Part shown: positions 39,257 through 48,191 of the stretch, piece by piece
Numbering within the stretch: the first letter of the stretch is position 1
Layout of the letters: each line of letters opens with the position of its first letter
Source of the DNA: CAINVV01 sp963663675
GTDB lineage: Bacteria; Bacteroidota; Bacteroidia; Bacteroidales; Prolixibacteraceae
Length of the DNA stretch: 64,000 bases
NCBI GenBank assembly: GCA_963663675.1
Contig: OY760498.1
Span: 1,116,001 to 1,180,000, forward strand
Direction of reading: 5' to 3'
Program-made: the position numbers and the translations under genes
The notes under the pieces: model-generated
Database searches by the model: none
What the model was told of the DNA's origin: nothing
Seen by the model: the letters and a program-made list of their open reading frames with translations, nothing else

Positions 39257-39439
39257 GATCATCGGATCGAGCAATTCAGGCTGGAATGCCTGGTGGGCGG
39301 TCAGTGGGTCAGGGCTGCCTATGGCACTACCGTTGGATTCAAGTGGCTGGTGCAGTTTCCTGTAGTCTCAACAGACCAGGTAAGGCTGATAATTCTTTCG
39401 TCTCGTCTAAATTCCACAATTGCCGAGTTTGGATTGTAA
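39257..39439 (+). pseudogene. relic of the C-terminal beta-sandwich domain of a GH29 alpha-L-fucosidase-like protein
   Basis: The frame after the stop at 39254-39256 reads DHRIEQFRLECLVGGQWVRA, then AAYGTTVGFKWLVQFPVV, then TDQVRLIILSSRLNSTIAEFGL and stops. This order (FxLExxxxGxW, GTTxGxKxLxxFP, VRLxIxxSRxxxxIxEFGL) is that of the C-terminal domain of bacterial GH29 fucosidases. Only about 60 residues remain; no start codon and no catalytic domain lie upstream, where mscL ends 31 bases away. It is therefore a decayed 3' fragment. The family identification is from memory of the domain pattern. Confidence 0.7.
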
Positions 39440-39534
39440 AAATATCGGGTCAGATACTTGAATAATAAATCTGGCCCATTCCAAAATCGAAATTCCAAAA
39501 TCGTAAAATATTCTCAAATTTTATTTTGTAGATA

Positions 39535-39564
39535 TTGTCAGAAAGATGAAAATGATTACTTTTG
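39535..39564 (+). promoter_or_regulatory. promoter of rplU-rpmA
   Basis: TTG at 39535-39537, exactly 19 bases, then TACTTTTG at 39557-39564, a full TTG-N19-TAnnTTTG match. The leader to rplU is about 75 bases. Confidence 0.68.
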
Positions 39565-39644
39565 CAGTCCGAAATAGTTCGTTAAGGCTCAAAAAGAGGA
39601 GAATTGCAACCCGCCTTCCGGACCCAAATATATAAATTGTAAAC

Positions 39645-39956
39645 ATGTACGCAATTGTAGAAATCGCCGGACAGCAGTTCAAGGTGGAAAAATCGAGGAA
39701 AGTCTATGTACATCGTCTTCCAAACGAGGAGGGTACAGAAGTTACTTTCGACAAAGTATTACTGGTTGACAATGATGGGGCAATTACTGTCGGAACACCC
39801 GTTGTTGAAGGCGCAAAAGTTAGTGCAACCATTCTTTCTCACTTGAAAGGTGAGAAAGTGATTGTATTCAAAAAGAAACGCCGCAAAGGCTACAGAAAGA
39901 AAAACGGACACCGTCAGTTTTTCACACAGATTCAAATTTCCGAAATAGTAGCGTAA
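39645..39956 (+). CDS. rplU: 50S ribosomal protein L21
   Basis: A 103-residue ribosomal protein. It opens MYAIVEIAGQQFKVEKSRKV, the L21 signature, and ends in the basic KKKRRKGYRKKNGHRQFFTQIQI segment pattern that contacts 23S rRNA. Followed after 20 bases by rpmA, the usual pair. Confidence 0.97.
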   Translation: MYAIVEIAGQQFKVEKSRKVYVHRLPNEEGTEVTFDKVLLVDNDGAITVGTPVVEGAKVSATILSHLKGEKVIVFKKKRRKGYRKKNGHRQFFTQIQISEIVA

Positions 39957-39976
39957 CCCTCTAAAAACAATTTACC

Positions 39977-40243
39977 ATGGCACATAAGAAAGGGGCGGGT
40001 AGTTCGAAGAACGGCCGCGAATCAGAAAGCAAAAGACTTGGAGTAAAAATTTTTGGTGGTCAGGCTGCTAAAGCCGGTAACATCCTGGTTCGCCAGCGTG
40101 GTACTGTTCACAATCCCGGCGCCAATGTCGGGATAGGTAAAGATCATACTCTTTTCGCCTTGATAGATGGTACGGTTACTTTCAAGAAGAAAACCAACGC
40201 CAAATCATTTGTAAGTGTTGAGCCGCTGAAGGCTGTTGAATAA
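39977..40243 (+). CDS. rpmA: 50S ribosomal protein L27
   Basis: An 88-residue protein opening MAHKKGAGSSKNGRESESKR, the L27 N-terminus that reaches the peptidyl transferase centre. The core GNILVRQRGTVHNPGANVGIG is fully conserved. The N-terminus has no cleavable extension of the Firmicutes type. Second gene of the rplU operon; a strong terminator follows. Confidence 0.97.
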   Translation: MAHKKGAGSSKNGRESESKRLGVKIFGGQAAKAGNILVRQRGTVHNPGANVGIGKDHTLFALIDGTVTFKKKTNAKSFVSVEPLKAVE

Positions 40244-40266
40244 CACCGGGCAAACAAGAAATTTCT

Positions 40267-40308
40267 CTCCTGTTTTATTACGATGGTAATAAAACAGGAG
40301 TTTTTTTT
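40267..40308 (+). terminator. terminator after rpmA
   Basis: A perfect 15-bp stem, CTCCTGTTTTATTAC (40267-40281) with 40286-40300, loop of 4, then eight T. Confidence 0.9.
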
Positions 40309-40382
40309 GTTGTAACTTAGTACTATTAATATCAACAGGGAGAATAGAGGCCTCTTTTTTATATAAACAGAAGTAATTCATC

Positions 40383-41657
40383 ATGTTAACCTTAAAACTC
40401 ATACAGGAAAATCCTGAATTTGTCATCGAAAGACTGGCTGTAAAGCATTTCGATGCCCGTGAAATCGTTCACCAGGTATTGTCCCTTTACCAGAAACGCA
40501 ATGAATACCAGATCGAAAGTGATGGTTTCAAGGCAGAGATGAACCAGCTTTCCAAAGAGATAGGAATTCTCATTAAGGATGGTAAAACTGCCGAGGCCAG
40601 TAATGCCAAGCAAAGAACCGTTGTGCTAAAAGATTTGATCAGACAGCATGATGAGGATTTTGCAAACATCGACGCACAAATGGCCTCATTGCAGGTTCTA
40701 ATGCCGAATTTGCCCTCCTCTTTGGTTCCGGAAGGCAGAACCCCTGAAGACAACGAGGTAGTCCTGAAAGGCGGCATAATGCCTGTATTGCCCCCGGGAT
40801 CGAAACCTCACTGGGATCTGGCTGCACAATACAACCTGATTGACTTTGAACTCGGAGTGAAGATCTCAGGTGCGGGATTTCCCGTTTACAAAGGATATGG
40901 AGCCCGTTTGCAGCGTGCTTTGATCAATTTTTTCCTTGATCAGGGAAGGGCAGCTGGTTATCTTGAGGTTCAGCCTCCCTATGTTGTGAATGAAGCTTCC
41001 GGTTTTGGAACCGGTCAGCTTCCTGATAAGGAAGGACAAATGTACCATTGCCAGATAGATAACCTCTATTTGATTCCTACCGCGGAAGTTCCGGTAACCA
41101 ATATTTTCCGGGATGTAATCGTGGAAGCTAAGGATTTGCCGATCAAAACCACTGCTTATTCCGCCTGTTTCCGTCGTGAAGCCGGATCTTACGGGAAGGA
41201 TGTTCGCGGACTGAACCGTTTGCACCAGTTCGATAAAGTGGAAATTGTTCAGGTTGCCCATCCTGACAGGTCTTATGAATCACTGGCACAGATGGTAAAC
41301 TATGTTCAATCGCTCGTCGAGAAACTTGGTCTGCCATTTAGGATACTTCGGCTTTGTGGTGGTGACATGAGTTTTACTTCGGCTCTTACGTATGATTTTG
41401 AAGTCTGGTCTGCCGGACAGGAACGTTGGCTGGAGGTATCTTCCGTCTCCAATTTTGAGTCATTCCAGGCTAACCGCCTGAAACTTCGCTATCGCGAGGA
41501 GGGAAATAAAAAGCCGCAACTGGCCCACACTCTCAACGGAAGTGCGCTGGCCTTGCCCCGCATAGTAGCTGCTATCCTTGAAAACTACCAGACTCCGGAA
41601 GGTATCAGAGTGCCGGATGTATTGATTCCGTATATGGGATGCGAACTTATTAACTAG
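40383..41657 (+). CDS. serS: serine--tRNA ligase
   Basis: Charges tRNA-Ser (and tRNA-Sec where present). The 424-residue protein has the N-terminal coiled-coil arm (residues about 30-105) that grips the long variable arm of tRNA-Ser, then the class II catalytic core: motif 2 ACFRREAGSYGKDVRGLNRLHQFDKVE and motif 3 near LNGSALALPRIVAAILEN. Length and motifs are normal. Confidence 0.96.
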   Translation: MLTLKLIQENPEFVIERLAVKHFDAREIVHQVLSLYQKRNEYQIESDGFKAEMNQLSKEIGILIKDGKTAEASNAKQRTVVLKDLIRQHDEDFANIDAQMASLQVLMPNLPSSLVPEGRTPEDNEVVLKGGIMPVLPPGSKPHWDLAAQYNLIDFELGVKISGAGFPVYKGYGARLQRALINFFLDQGRAAGYLEVQPPYVVNEASGFGTGQLPDKEGQMYHCQIDNLYLIPTAEVPVTNIFRDVIVEAKDLPIKTTAYSACFRREAGSYGKDVRGLNRLHQFDKVEIVQVAHPDRSYESLAQMVNYVQSLVEKLGLPFRILRLCGGDMSFTSALTYDFEVWSAGQERWLEVSSVSNFESFQANRLKLRYREEGNKKPQLAHTLNGSALALPRIVAAILENYQTPEGIRVPDVLIPYMGCELIN

Positions 41658-41736
41658 AAAGCCTTACTCTGGATTCTTCGTTAACGGTAGTAAAGCCGTT
41701 TCGCCAAACAATCCTGCATTAAAATAGAATATTGAC

Positions 41737-41763
41737 GGGCCGTCCGATAGGGCGGCTCTTTTC
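41737..41763 (+). terminator. terminator after serS
   Basis: GCCGTCC and GGGCGGC form a 7-bp stem (one G-T pair) around GATA, followed by TCTTTT. Confidence 0.6.
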
Positions 41764-41820
41764 ATAGTGTTATTTATTACAAAAAACGACCCTAAAAATT
41801 TGCTGATTCAAAATATTATT

Positions 41821-41842
41821 TAGATATTTGTCTAAATATCTA
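41821..41842. promoter_or_regulatory. palindromic operator at the sdpR start, overlapping its promoter
   Basis: TAGATATTT (41821-41829), GTCT, AAATATCTA (41834-41842): a perfect 9-bp inverted repeat ending 6 bases before the sdpR ATG. TTTG at 41799-41802 lies 18 bases upstream of it, so the left arm may also serve as the -7 region (TAGATATTTG). The size and symmetry fit a site for the winged-helix dimer encoded next to it. Confidence 0.62.
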
Positions 41843-41848
41843 TCAGGC

Positions 41849-42109
41849 ATGAATGTTTTTTTTAAAGCACTGAACGATCCTACCAGGAGGGAGATCCTGG
41901 AAATACTTAACAAAGGTGACCTGACTGCCGGGGAGATAGCCGACCGGTTCAAAATGACCAGGCCAAGTATTTCTCATCACCTTGACCTGCTTAAACAAGC
42001 CGGACTGGTTGTGAGCATCAGGGAGGGCCAGTACATTAAGTATTCCATCAATACAACGGTATTTGATGGAATTGTTGTCTGGCTGATGCAATTTAAAAAA
42101 GGGACATAA
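41849..42109 (+). CDS. sdpR: ArsR/SdpR-family winged-helix repressor
   Basis: An 86-residue DNA-binding protein. The opening FFKALNDPTRREILEILNKG and the recognition region FKMTRPSISHHLDLLKQAGL match SdpR, the autorepressor of the sdpRI operon in Bacillus. It lacks the metal-binding Cys motif ELCVC of ArsR. ATG 41849 is chosen over TTG 41828, which would place the palindromic operator inside the gene. It heads a cluster with a hydrolase and an SdpI-like protein and probably represses all three. Confidence 0.82.
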   Translation: MNVFFKALNDPTRREILEILNKGDLTAGEIADRFKMTRPSISHHLDLLKQAGLVVSIREGQYIKYSINTTVFDGIVVWLMQFKKGT

Positions 42110-42185
42110 ACAGGTTATTCGTTCGATTTTGATGAAATGGATATGTTGGAAAATGAGGAAATAGTTGAATAAACTTTAGGAAACA

Positions 42186-43451
42186 ATGAGAAAAATTGCA
42201 ATTATTTTTGTTCTGCTGCTGACAATGGCAGGCGCTAACGGACAGGATATTACAGGCCGGTGGACTGGCATATTGAAAGTCCGGGGAATGCAACTGCGGG
42301 TGGTTTTTAACCTCACCAAAACTGTTGCCGGTTACAGTGCAACCATGGACAGTCCGGACCAGGGAGTAAATGGTATACCCGTAAGTTCTGCAAGTTTTCA
42401 AAATTCTGTTCTGATTATGGCTATAACCAGTGCGGGCATCAGTTACGAAGGAACTTTGAGCAAAGAACACTTTATTACCGGAACTTTCAAACAGGCTGGG
42501 CAGTCATTCCCCATGGAACTAACATGGGCAAAAGCCGAAAAAGCCATTCGGGAAATTGTTGAGGATAAGAATGCGGTGTATAATGAATCTCCGATTACTT
42601 TAACTACTGCAAGTGGCCAGATTTTTGGTACCCTGACCACACCAAAGGAGTTTTCAAAAGTTCCTGTAGCTTTGATAATCGCCGGATCCGGTCCTACAGA
42701 CAGGGATTGCAATAATCCAATGATAAAGTGCGATGCCTATAAAAAGCTTGCACGGGAACTCTCTGAAAAGGGGATTGCTACCGTGCGTTATGACAAAAGA
42801 GGTGTCGCGGCAAGTCAAGCGGCAATGAAAAAGGAAACAGATCTGCGTTTTGATGACTATGTCAATGATGCAAAGGAATGGATTAACTTATTGAAGCAGG
42901 ACAAAAGATTTTCGAAAGTTGTTGTTATTGGTCATAGTGAGGGCTCCTTAATTGGGATGATTGCCGCAGTCAATGCTGAAAAATTTGTTTCCATTGCCGG
43001 TGCAGGTCGTTCGGGAGATAAAGTTATTCGGGAGCAACTGGCCAACCAGCCCGGGGAAGTTCAGGATATTGCGTTTCCCATTCTCGATAGCTTAAGCAAA
43101 GGAAAGACAGTGGATAATGTGAATCCGATGCTGAATGCGCTATTCAGATCAAGTGTTCAACCTTACCTTATCTCATGGTTCAAATATGATCCTCAGAAAG
43201 AATTGGCTAAACTCAAAATTCCAATTTTATTGGTTCAGGGAACCAGCGATATCCAGGTTACTGTGGAGGATGCAAGACTGCTCTCCAAGGCAAATCTTAC
43301 ATCACAATTGGATCTTATTGATAAAATGAATCATATATTCAGAACTGTAGAAGGTGACAGGCAGGCGAATATTGCCACTTATAACAATGCGGCTCTTCCG
43401 CTTTCTGAAGGTTTTGTAAAAAGTATCTCAGATTTTATTTCGAAAAATTAA
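42186..43451 (+). CDS. exported alpha/beta hydrolase
   Basis: A 421-residue protein with a signal peptide (cleaved at NGQ, residue 20). Residues 20-115 form a beta-rich domain (ITGRWTGILKVRGMQLRVVF). The alpha/beta hydrolase domain follows, with oxyanion region IAGSGPTDRD at 165-174, nucleophile Ser251 in GHSEGS, and a C-terminal His in KMNHIF. The acid is likely Asp in QGTSDIQV. Substrate unknown. It lies between sdpR and sdpI, 7 bases before sdpI, so it is probably in the same operon. Confidence 0.82.
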   Translation: MRKIAIIFVLLLTMAGANGQDITGRWTGILKVRGMQLRVVFNLTKTVAGYSATMDSPDQGVNGIPVSSASFQNSVLIMAITSAGISYEGTLSKEHFITGTFKQAGQSFPMELTWAKAEKAIREIVEDKNAVYNESPITLTTASGQIFGTLTTPKEFSKVPVALIIAGSGPTDRDCNNPMIKCDAYKKLARELSEKGIATVRYDKRGVAASQAAMKKETDLRFDDYVNDAKEWINLLKQDKRFSKVVVIGHSEGSLIGMIAAVNAEKFVSIAGAGRSGDKVIREQLANQPGEVQDIAFPILDSLSKGKTVDNVNPMLNALFRSSVQPYLISWFKYDPQKELAKLKIPILLVQGTSDIQVTVEDARLLSKANLTSQLDLIDKMNHIFRTVEGDRQANIATYNNAALPLSEGFVKSISDFISKN

Positions 43452-43458
43452 TAAATAC

Positions 43459-44100
43459 ATGAGAAGAGAGAAAATAATTCAGGAACTGGTTATTATCTTC
43501 TGTACCCTGCTGCCGGTACTTTACCTGGTTGTCAACTGGAATCTGCTTCCGGAGTCCATGCCAATACATTTTGACGTCCACGGAGAGCCAAACGGGTATG
43601 GATCAAGAATGGTTTATGTCTGGATGCCATTAGGACTTTATTTTTTGATGCTTTTATTGCCCCGGATAGATCCCCGCAAGGCTAACTACCAGGTTTTTGA
43701 AGGCAGCTATTACAAGTTGAGGCTTATCATGGCTGTTTTTATCGGGTTGATCAATGCCGGGGTCATATGGGGTGTCGTCAACCAGACAAATGCCATGCAA
43801 AAATTTTTGCCGGTTACTATTTTTTTGCTTTTTATGCTGATAGGCAACTATATGGGGAATTTCAGGCCGAACTATTTTGTCGGGATCAAGGTTCCATGGA
43901 CACTGAACAGCGATGAAGTATGGATACGCACCCACAAACTGGCCGGGAAACTATGGTTTTGGGGGAGTTTTGCAGGAATAATCCTCTATTTTGTGACTGA
44001 AAGGATGGATTGGGTGATGATTCCCCTAATGATCATCCTGGTATTGGTGCCAATTATTTATTCATACATTATATATCAAAACGTAGGGGACAAGAAATGA
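43459..44100 (+). CDS. sdpI: SdpI-family membrane protein (DUF1648)
   Basis: A 213-residue protein with six membrane helices. The N-terminal LPESMPIHFDVHGEPNGYGSR is the DUF1648 motif, and the middle segment NYFVGIKVPWTLNSDEVWIRTHKLAGKLW is the SdpI hallmark. In B. subtilis SdpI is both immunity protein against the SdpC toxin and a membrane signal receptor that sequesters SdpR. No sdpC is seen here, so a signalling or self-protection role is only inferred. The stop codon ends the operon. Confidence 0.82.
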   Translation: MRREKIIQELVIIFCTLLPVLYLVVNWNLLPESMPIHFDVHGEPNGYGSRMVYVWMPLGLYFLMLLLPRIDPRKANYQVFEGSYYKLRLIMAVFIGLINAGVIWGVVNQTNAMQKFLPVTIFLLFMLIGNYMGNFRPNYFVGIKVPWTLNSDEVWIRTHKLAGKLWFWGSFAGIILYFVTERMDWVMIPLMIILVLVPIIYSYIIYQNVGDKK

Positions 44101-44416
44101 GCGTACTTTAAGCGTAAAAATAAATTTTGGTTTAAAAATACTTTTCTGAATTTTATATGGAATTAATTAACCAATAACCCTTAACTAAATAATTTATAAG
44201 TTATTCGTGTTGTGCAATATTCGTTTTATTGTTCGAAGTCGTAAGCCACCTATAAAAAGTGGGCTACAGGACAAAAAAAATCAAGGATCGGAATAGCCTC
44301 CAAAGAAGAATCAAACAATATTCAGAATCCAAAAATATCACTTTCATTCTTGAGAAATGATTTTTAGCAAATGGCAAAACTGACATAAATTTAAACAGGT
44401 TATATATTCCTGCGAC
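44101..44416. other. intergenic stretch without recognised feature
   Basis: AT-rich spacer between sdpI and the amino acid permease. I see no gene-like frame and no hairpin with a T-run. A promoter candidate for the permease lies at its right end. Confidence 0.45.
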
Positions 44417-44446
44417 TTTCCACCTATCTCTTTTTTTTTATCTTTG
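44417..44446 (+). promoter_or_regulatory. candidate promoter of the amino acid permease
   Basis: TTTC at 44417-44420, 18 bases, then TATCTTTG at 44439-44446, an exact TAnnTTTG. The -33 element is imperfect. The leader would be about 115 bases. Confidence 0.4.
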
Positions 44447-44564
44447 CTGATACAACTACTTTGAGAAATATGTATCAGCAATGCTGTTTTTGGACTTTTC
44501 GATTAATCGTCCAAACTGACCGCAATGTGATGTGATGGTTTTCACACCAAACTAAATTTAGCAG

Positions 44565-46037
44565 ATGAACCAACTTTTTAGAAGAAAATCGGTAACCGTT
44601 CTTTTGGCAGAGGCAAAAACGGATGAGTACAAATTTAATCGCGCCCTGACTGCGAGGAACCTGATTACCTTGGGAATTGGTGCAATTATTGGTACCGGTA
44701 TCTTTGTTCTGACAGGTACCGCTGCCGCCAATTACGCAGGACCTTCTATCGTTTTTTCATTTATTTTCTCAGCACTGGGTTGTGTTTTTGCAGGGTTGTG
44801 TTATGCTGAATTTGCATCTATGATTCCGATTGCAGGAAGTGCCTATACCTATGCATATGCCACTTTGGGCGAATTTCTTGCGTGGATCATTGGCTGGGAT
44901 CTGATTCTGGAGTATCTTTTTGCCTCTTCTACTGTAGCCGTTGGATGGTCTGGTTATTTTGTCAGTTTCCTGAATGATTTTGGTATCACCATCCCTCATG
45001 CGCTTTGTTCAGCCCCTTTCAACCATGTTATAGGTCAGGGGTGGGAGCGAACAGGCAGTATCATTAATTTCCCGGCTGTTGCTCTTGTCATATTTATTAC
45101 TGGACTCCTCGTTATTGGCATTCGTGAATCCAGCCGATTTAACAATGTAATTGTCATCGTTAAGTTGATCGTTATTTTGCTCTTTATCGGATTTGGAATC
45201 TCATTTATCAATGTTGACAACTGGACTCCCTTTATTCCTGAAAATACAGGTAAATTTGGCGCATTTGGCATCTCCGGTATTTTTACCGGCGCAGGAGTGA
45301 TATTTTTTGCCTATATCGGTTTTGATGCTCTTTCCACTGCAGCGCAGGAAACAAAGAATCCCGCGCGCGATATGCCGATTGGAATACTTTGGTCGCTCGT
45401 TATATGTACCGTTCTTTACGTTGCTGTAGCATTAGTTTTGACCGGAATTGTCAATTATAAGGATCTGAATGTTTCGGCACCAATTGCACTTGCTATCGAC
45501 AAGGCAGGAGATTCGCTACTTTGGTTGAGACCTTTTATTAAAATTGGTGCTTTAGCCGGGTTGAGTTCGGTGGTTCTGGTGATGCTGATGGCTCAGCCGA
45601 GAATATTCTATACCATGGCCAAAGACGGATTGTTACCTCCGGCTTTTACGGTCGTGCATAAAAAGTACAAGACTCCCTATATCACAACCATCATAACAGG
45701 TGCGTGTGCAGCGCTGATTGCCGGGTTATTCCCGATCGGTGTTCTCGGGGAACTGGTTTCAATTGGTACCTTGCTCGCTTTTGTTATCGTTTGTGCGGGA
45801 ATCATTATTTTACGAAGGACTGATCCGGATGCGGTGAGGCCATTTAAGACTCCGTTTGTTCCCTTATTTCCGATTCTGGGAATGATTATCTGCCTGGCAC
45901 AAATGGCTGCTTTGCCTTTCGATACCTGGATGCGACTGATAATATGGATGGCTATCGGAATGGTCATTTATTTCTTTTATGGTAAGAAAAAGAGCCATGT
46001 TCTCAGGAATCAAAATAATCAGTCGGGAGAATTATAA
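44565..46037 (+). CDS. APC-family amino acid permease (cationic amino acid transporter type)
   Basis: A 490-residue inner membrane transporter with 12 or more helices. The first helix carries the substrate-binding GAIIGTGIFVLTG motif, and FFAYIGFDALSTAAQETKNPARDMPIGI is the conserved loop of the CAT subgroup. These mark an amino acid/proton symporter or exchanger; the exact amino acid is not predictable. Monocistronic. Confidence 0.9.
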   Translation: MNQLFRRKSVTVLLAEAKTDEYKFNRALTARNLITLGIGAIIGTGIFVLTGTAAANYAGPSIVFSFIFSALGCVFAGLCYAEFASMIPIAGSAYTYAYATLGEFLAWIIGWDLILEYLFASSTVAVGWSGYFVSFLNDFGITIPHALCSAPFNHVIGQGWERTGSIINFPAVALVIFITGLLVIGIRESSRFNNVIVIVKLIVILLFIGFGISFINVDNWTPFIPENTGKFGAFGISGIFTGAGVIFFAYIGFDALSTAAQETKNPARDMPIGILWSLVICTVLYVAVALVLTGIVNYKDLNVSAPIALAIDKAGDSLLWLRPFIKIGALAGLSSVVLVMLMAQPRIFYTMAKDGLLPPAFTVVHKKYKTPYITTIITGACAALIAGLFPIGVLGELVSIGTLLAFVIVCAGIIILRRTDPDAVRPFKTPFVPLFPILGMIICLAQMAALPFDTWMRLIIWMAIGMVIYFFYGKKKSHVLRNQNNQSGEL

Positions 46038-46343
46038 GCAAATTCAATTGGCTATCGCCGGTCATGCTATTGATATTCAGTATTTAATGAGGGAAATCAT
46101 CCATTGCGACTCCTCCGGTTCGAGAGGAAGAAACTACAATGCCAGCAATTTTGCTCAATTACCCTGCACCAAGACAGCGCACAGTTCCGGAGCAACCGGG
46201 ACAGCATTGCTCCGCACATAAGTCTATGCGACATTACTGAGCTCAAAATAAACAAAGTTGTCATTAACAACTAGCCTGAAAAGCCTGGAGACGGCCGACA
46301 GGGCTTTCCCCCATAAGTGGAACATTTCAGCGGGTAAAAAAAA
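46038..46343. other. gene-poor stretch with one small hairpin
   Basis: No convincing coding frame. CGGAGCAA (46188-46195) and TTGCTCCG (46207-46214) could form an 8-bp hairpin but no T-run follows. May be decayed sequence. Confidence 0.35.
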
Positions 46344-46517
46344 ATGCTGTTAATCACAGTGATAGCAGGTATCTGCTGTAACCAGCAGGCTAATGACAGC
46401 CTATATTATGATATGACCATTTTCTGTACTGCTATTGCGGACAATGAAGTCCCTCGATACTTTGTCCATAGGTTAAACCAAAAAATTGGTTTAACCGTAC
46501 TTATAAAGGGAAATTAA
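46344..46517 (+). CDS. possible small lipoprotein or remnant
   Basis: A 57-residue frame that opens MLLITVIAGICCNQQAND, which resembles a short lipoprotein signal (lipobox GICC), then DSLYYDMTIFCTAIADNEVP and ends KGN. No family recognised and no upstream regulatory site seen. It may be the start of a decayed gene, as no similar frame continues downstream. Confidence 0.25.
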   Translation: MLLITVIAGICCNQQANDSLYYDMTIFCTAIADNEVPRYFVHRLNQKIGLTVLIKGN

Positions 46518-46590
46518 AAGAAACTTCAGTTGTTGTCAGCGGTGATTGATCCGATTCCGGTCAATTAACTTCAAAGCCGACTCAGGTTTA

Positions 46591-48072
46591 TTACGGAATT
46601 GGGTTCAGGCCTAGCTCTTTCCCTTTCATAAGCATATATTGGTATGCTTCTTCGTAATTGTTGTGGATTTCTCCTTCCAGGATGGCTTCCTTGATAGCAG
46701 ATTTGATAATCCCAATCTCGCGGCAGGGCTGAAGCTGAAAAGTATCCATAATCATTTCACCGGTTATCGGGGGCTGAAAATTGCGTATGGCATCTTTCTC
46801 CTCAATTTCTTTCAGCTTCTCCCGGACCAACTGAAAATTTGACAAAAATCTGCTTACTTTTTCTTCGTTTTTTGAAGTAATGTCAGCTTCACACAAGGTC
46901 ATCAGGTCATCAATGTCATCTCCGGCATCAAAAAGAAGGCGCCGTACAGCGGAGTCTGTTACTTCCTCTTCGGAAAGCACAATCGGTCGCATATGCAGAA
47001 GTACCATTTTTTGTACGAACTTCATCTTCTCATTGAGCGGCAGTTTGAGCCTGTCAAAAAGTTTTGGTACCATCTTTTCCCCAACAAAATTGTGGGCATG
47101 AAAAGTCCATCCAAGTGCAGGTGAAAATCTTTTAGTGACGGGTTTGGCTACATCATGAAGAAGGGCCGACCACCTGAGCCACAAGTTATCCGTATTGAGG
47201 CATATGCGGTCCAGCACCTCAAGCGTATGGTAGAAATTATCCTTGTGATAAATTCCGTTGATGTTCTCCCTGCCTTTCAGGTTTTGAATTTCCGGAAGGA
47301 TAATCTTAAGTAATCCTGATGATTCCAGTAATTTAAACCCGGTTGAAGGTTTTTCTGATAAGATAATTTTGTTGAGTTCCTCAGTGATGCGTTCTTTTGA
47401 GACAATGTTGATTCTATCAGCTTGCCTTGCTATAGCGGAGAAGGTTTCTTCCTCAATTCTGAAGTTTAACTGGGCAGCAAACCTAATGGCTCGCATCATG
47501 CGAAGGGGATCATCTGAAAATGTTATTTCTGGGTCTAATGGAGTTCGAATCAGCTTACTCTCAAGGTCATCCATTCCGTTAAATGGATCAATCACATCGC
47601 CATAATTTTGCTTATTAAGACTGATTGCCAGGGTGTTGATGGTGAAGTCGCGTCTGTTCTGATCATCCACAAGGGTGCCTCCTTCCACGATAGGCTTACG
47701 GCTGTCCAGGCGATAAGATTCTTTCCGGGTTCCGACAAATTCAAAATCAACTTCATTGTCACGAAACATGGCAGTCCCGAAATTCTTGAACACTGTCACT
47801 TTCAATTTAGGGTGAATAGCGTATGCCACTTTTTTTGCAAGACTGATACCACTCCCAACGGTCACAATGTCTATATCGTAATGCTCCTTTACCCGGTACA
47901 TCAGAAGATCCCTCACAAAACCTCCGATTACATAGGTTTCAAGTCCTTCTGCATCAGCTATTGATCCGATCAACGCGAAGGTGGGATGTTTCAGATGTTC
48001 TTTTAAATTAAGCAATTCCGGCATTATTGTAGGACTCTTTTCAACTGTTTGTATTTTTTGATCCGGGATCAT
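46591..48072 (-). CDS. cca: CCA tRNA nucleotidyltransferase / poly(A) polymerase family with HD domain
   Basis: Adds or repairs the 3' CCA of tRNA. The class II nucleotidyltransferase head has GGFVRD (residues 50-55) and the catalytic DIDIV (66-70), followed by the fingers-type RRDFTINTLA and the neck motif DPLRMMRAIRFAAQL. A C-terminal HD domain (LLHDVAKP) may give phosphohydrolase activity. At 493 residues it fits the HD-bearing CCA enzyme. ATG 48024 is an alternative start. A poly(A) polymerase role is less likely but not excluded. Confidence 0.9.
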   Translation of the reverse strand: MIPDQKIQTVEKSPTIMPELLNLKEHLKHPTFALIGSIADAEGLETYVIGGFVRDLLMYRVKEHYDIDIVTVGSGISLAKKVAYAIHPKLKVTVFKNFGTAMFRDNEVDFEFVGTRKESYRLDSRKPIVEGGTLVDDQNRRDFTINTLAISLNKQNYGDVIDPFNGMDDLESKLIRTPLDPEITFSDDPLRMMRAIRFAAQLNFRIEEETFSAIARQADRINIVSKERITEELNKIILSEKPSTGFKLLESSGLLKIILPEIQNLKGRENINGIYHKDNFYHTLEVLDRICLNTDNLWLRWSALLHDVAKPVTKRFSPALGWTFHAHNFVGEKMVPKLFDRLKLPLNEKMKFVQKMVLLHMRPIVLSEEEVTDSAVRRLLFDAGDDIDDLMTLCEADITSKNEEKVSRFLSNFQLVREKLKEIEEKDAIRNFQPPITGEMIMDTFQLQPCREIGIIKSAIKEAILEGEIHNNYEEAYQYMLMKGKELGLNPIP

Positions 48073-48191
48073 GACGATTTACTAACATGGAATCAGAATT
48101 TGATTCTTTTCAGTAAAAGGTTAATCATACCTGATTGTCTATACTTTAAAATGACCTTTTTGTTACCGGAAACTTGTCCCGGTATATCAAA

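Noticed and set aside
39253..39465. 70-codon ATG-started frame after mscL
   Set aside because: The protein-like signal is in another frame (39257-39439, fucosidase relic); this frame is its shadow.
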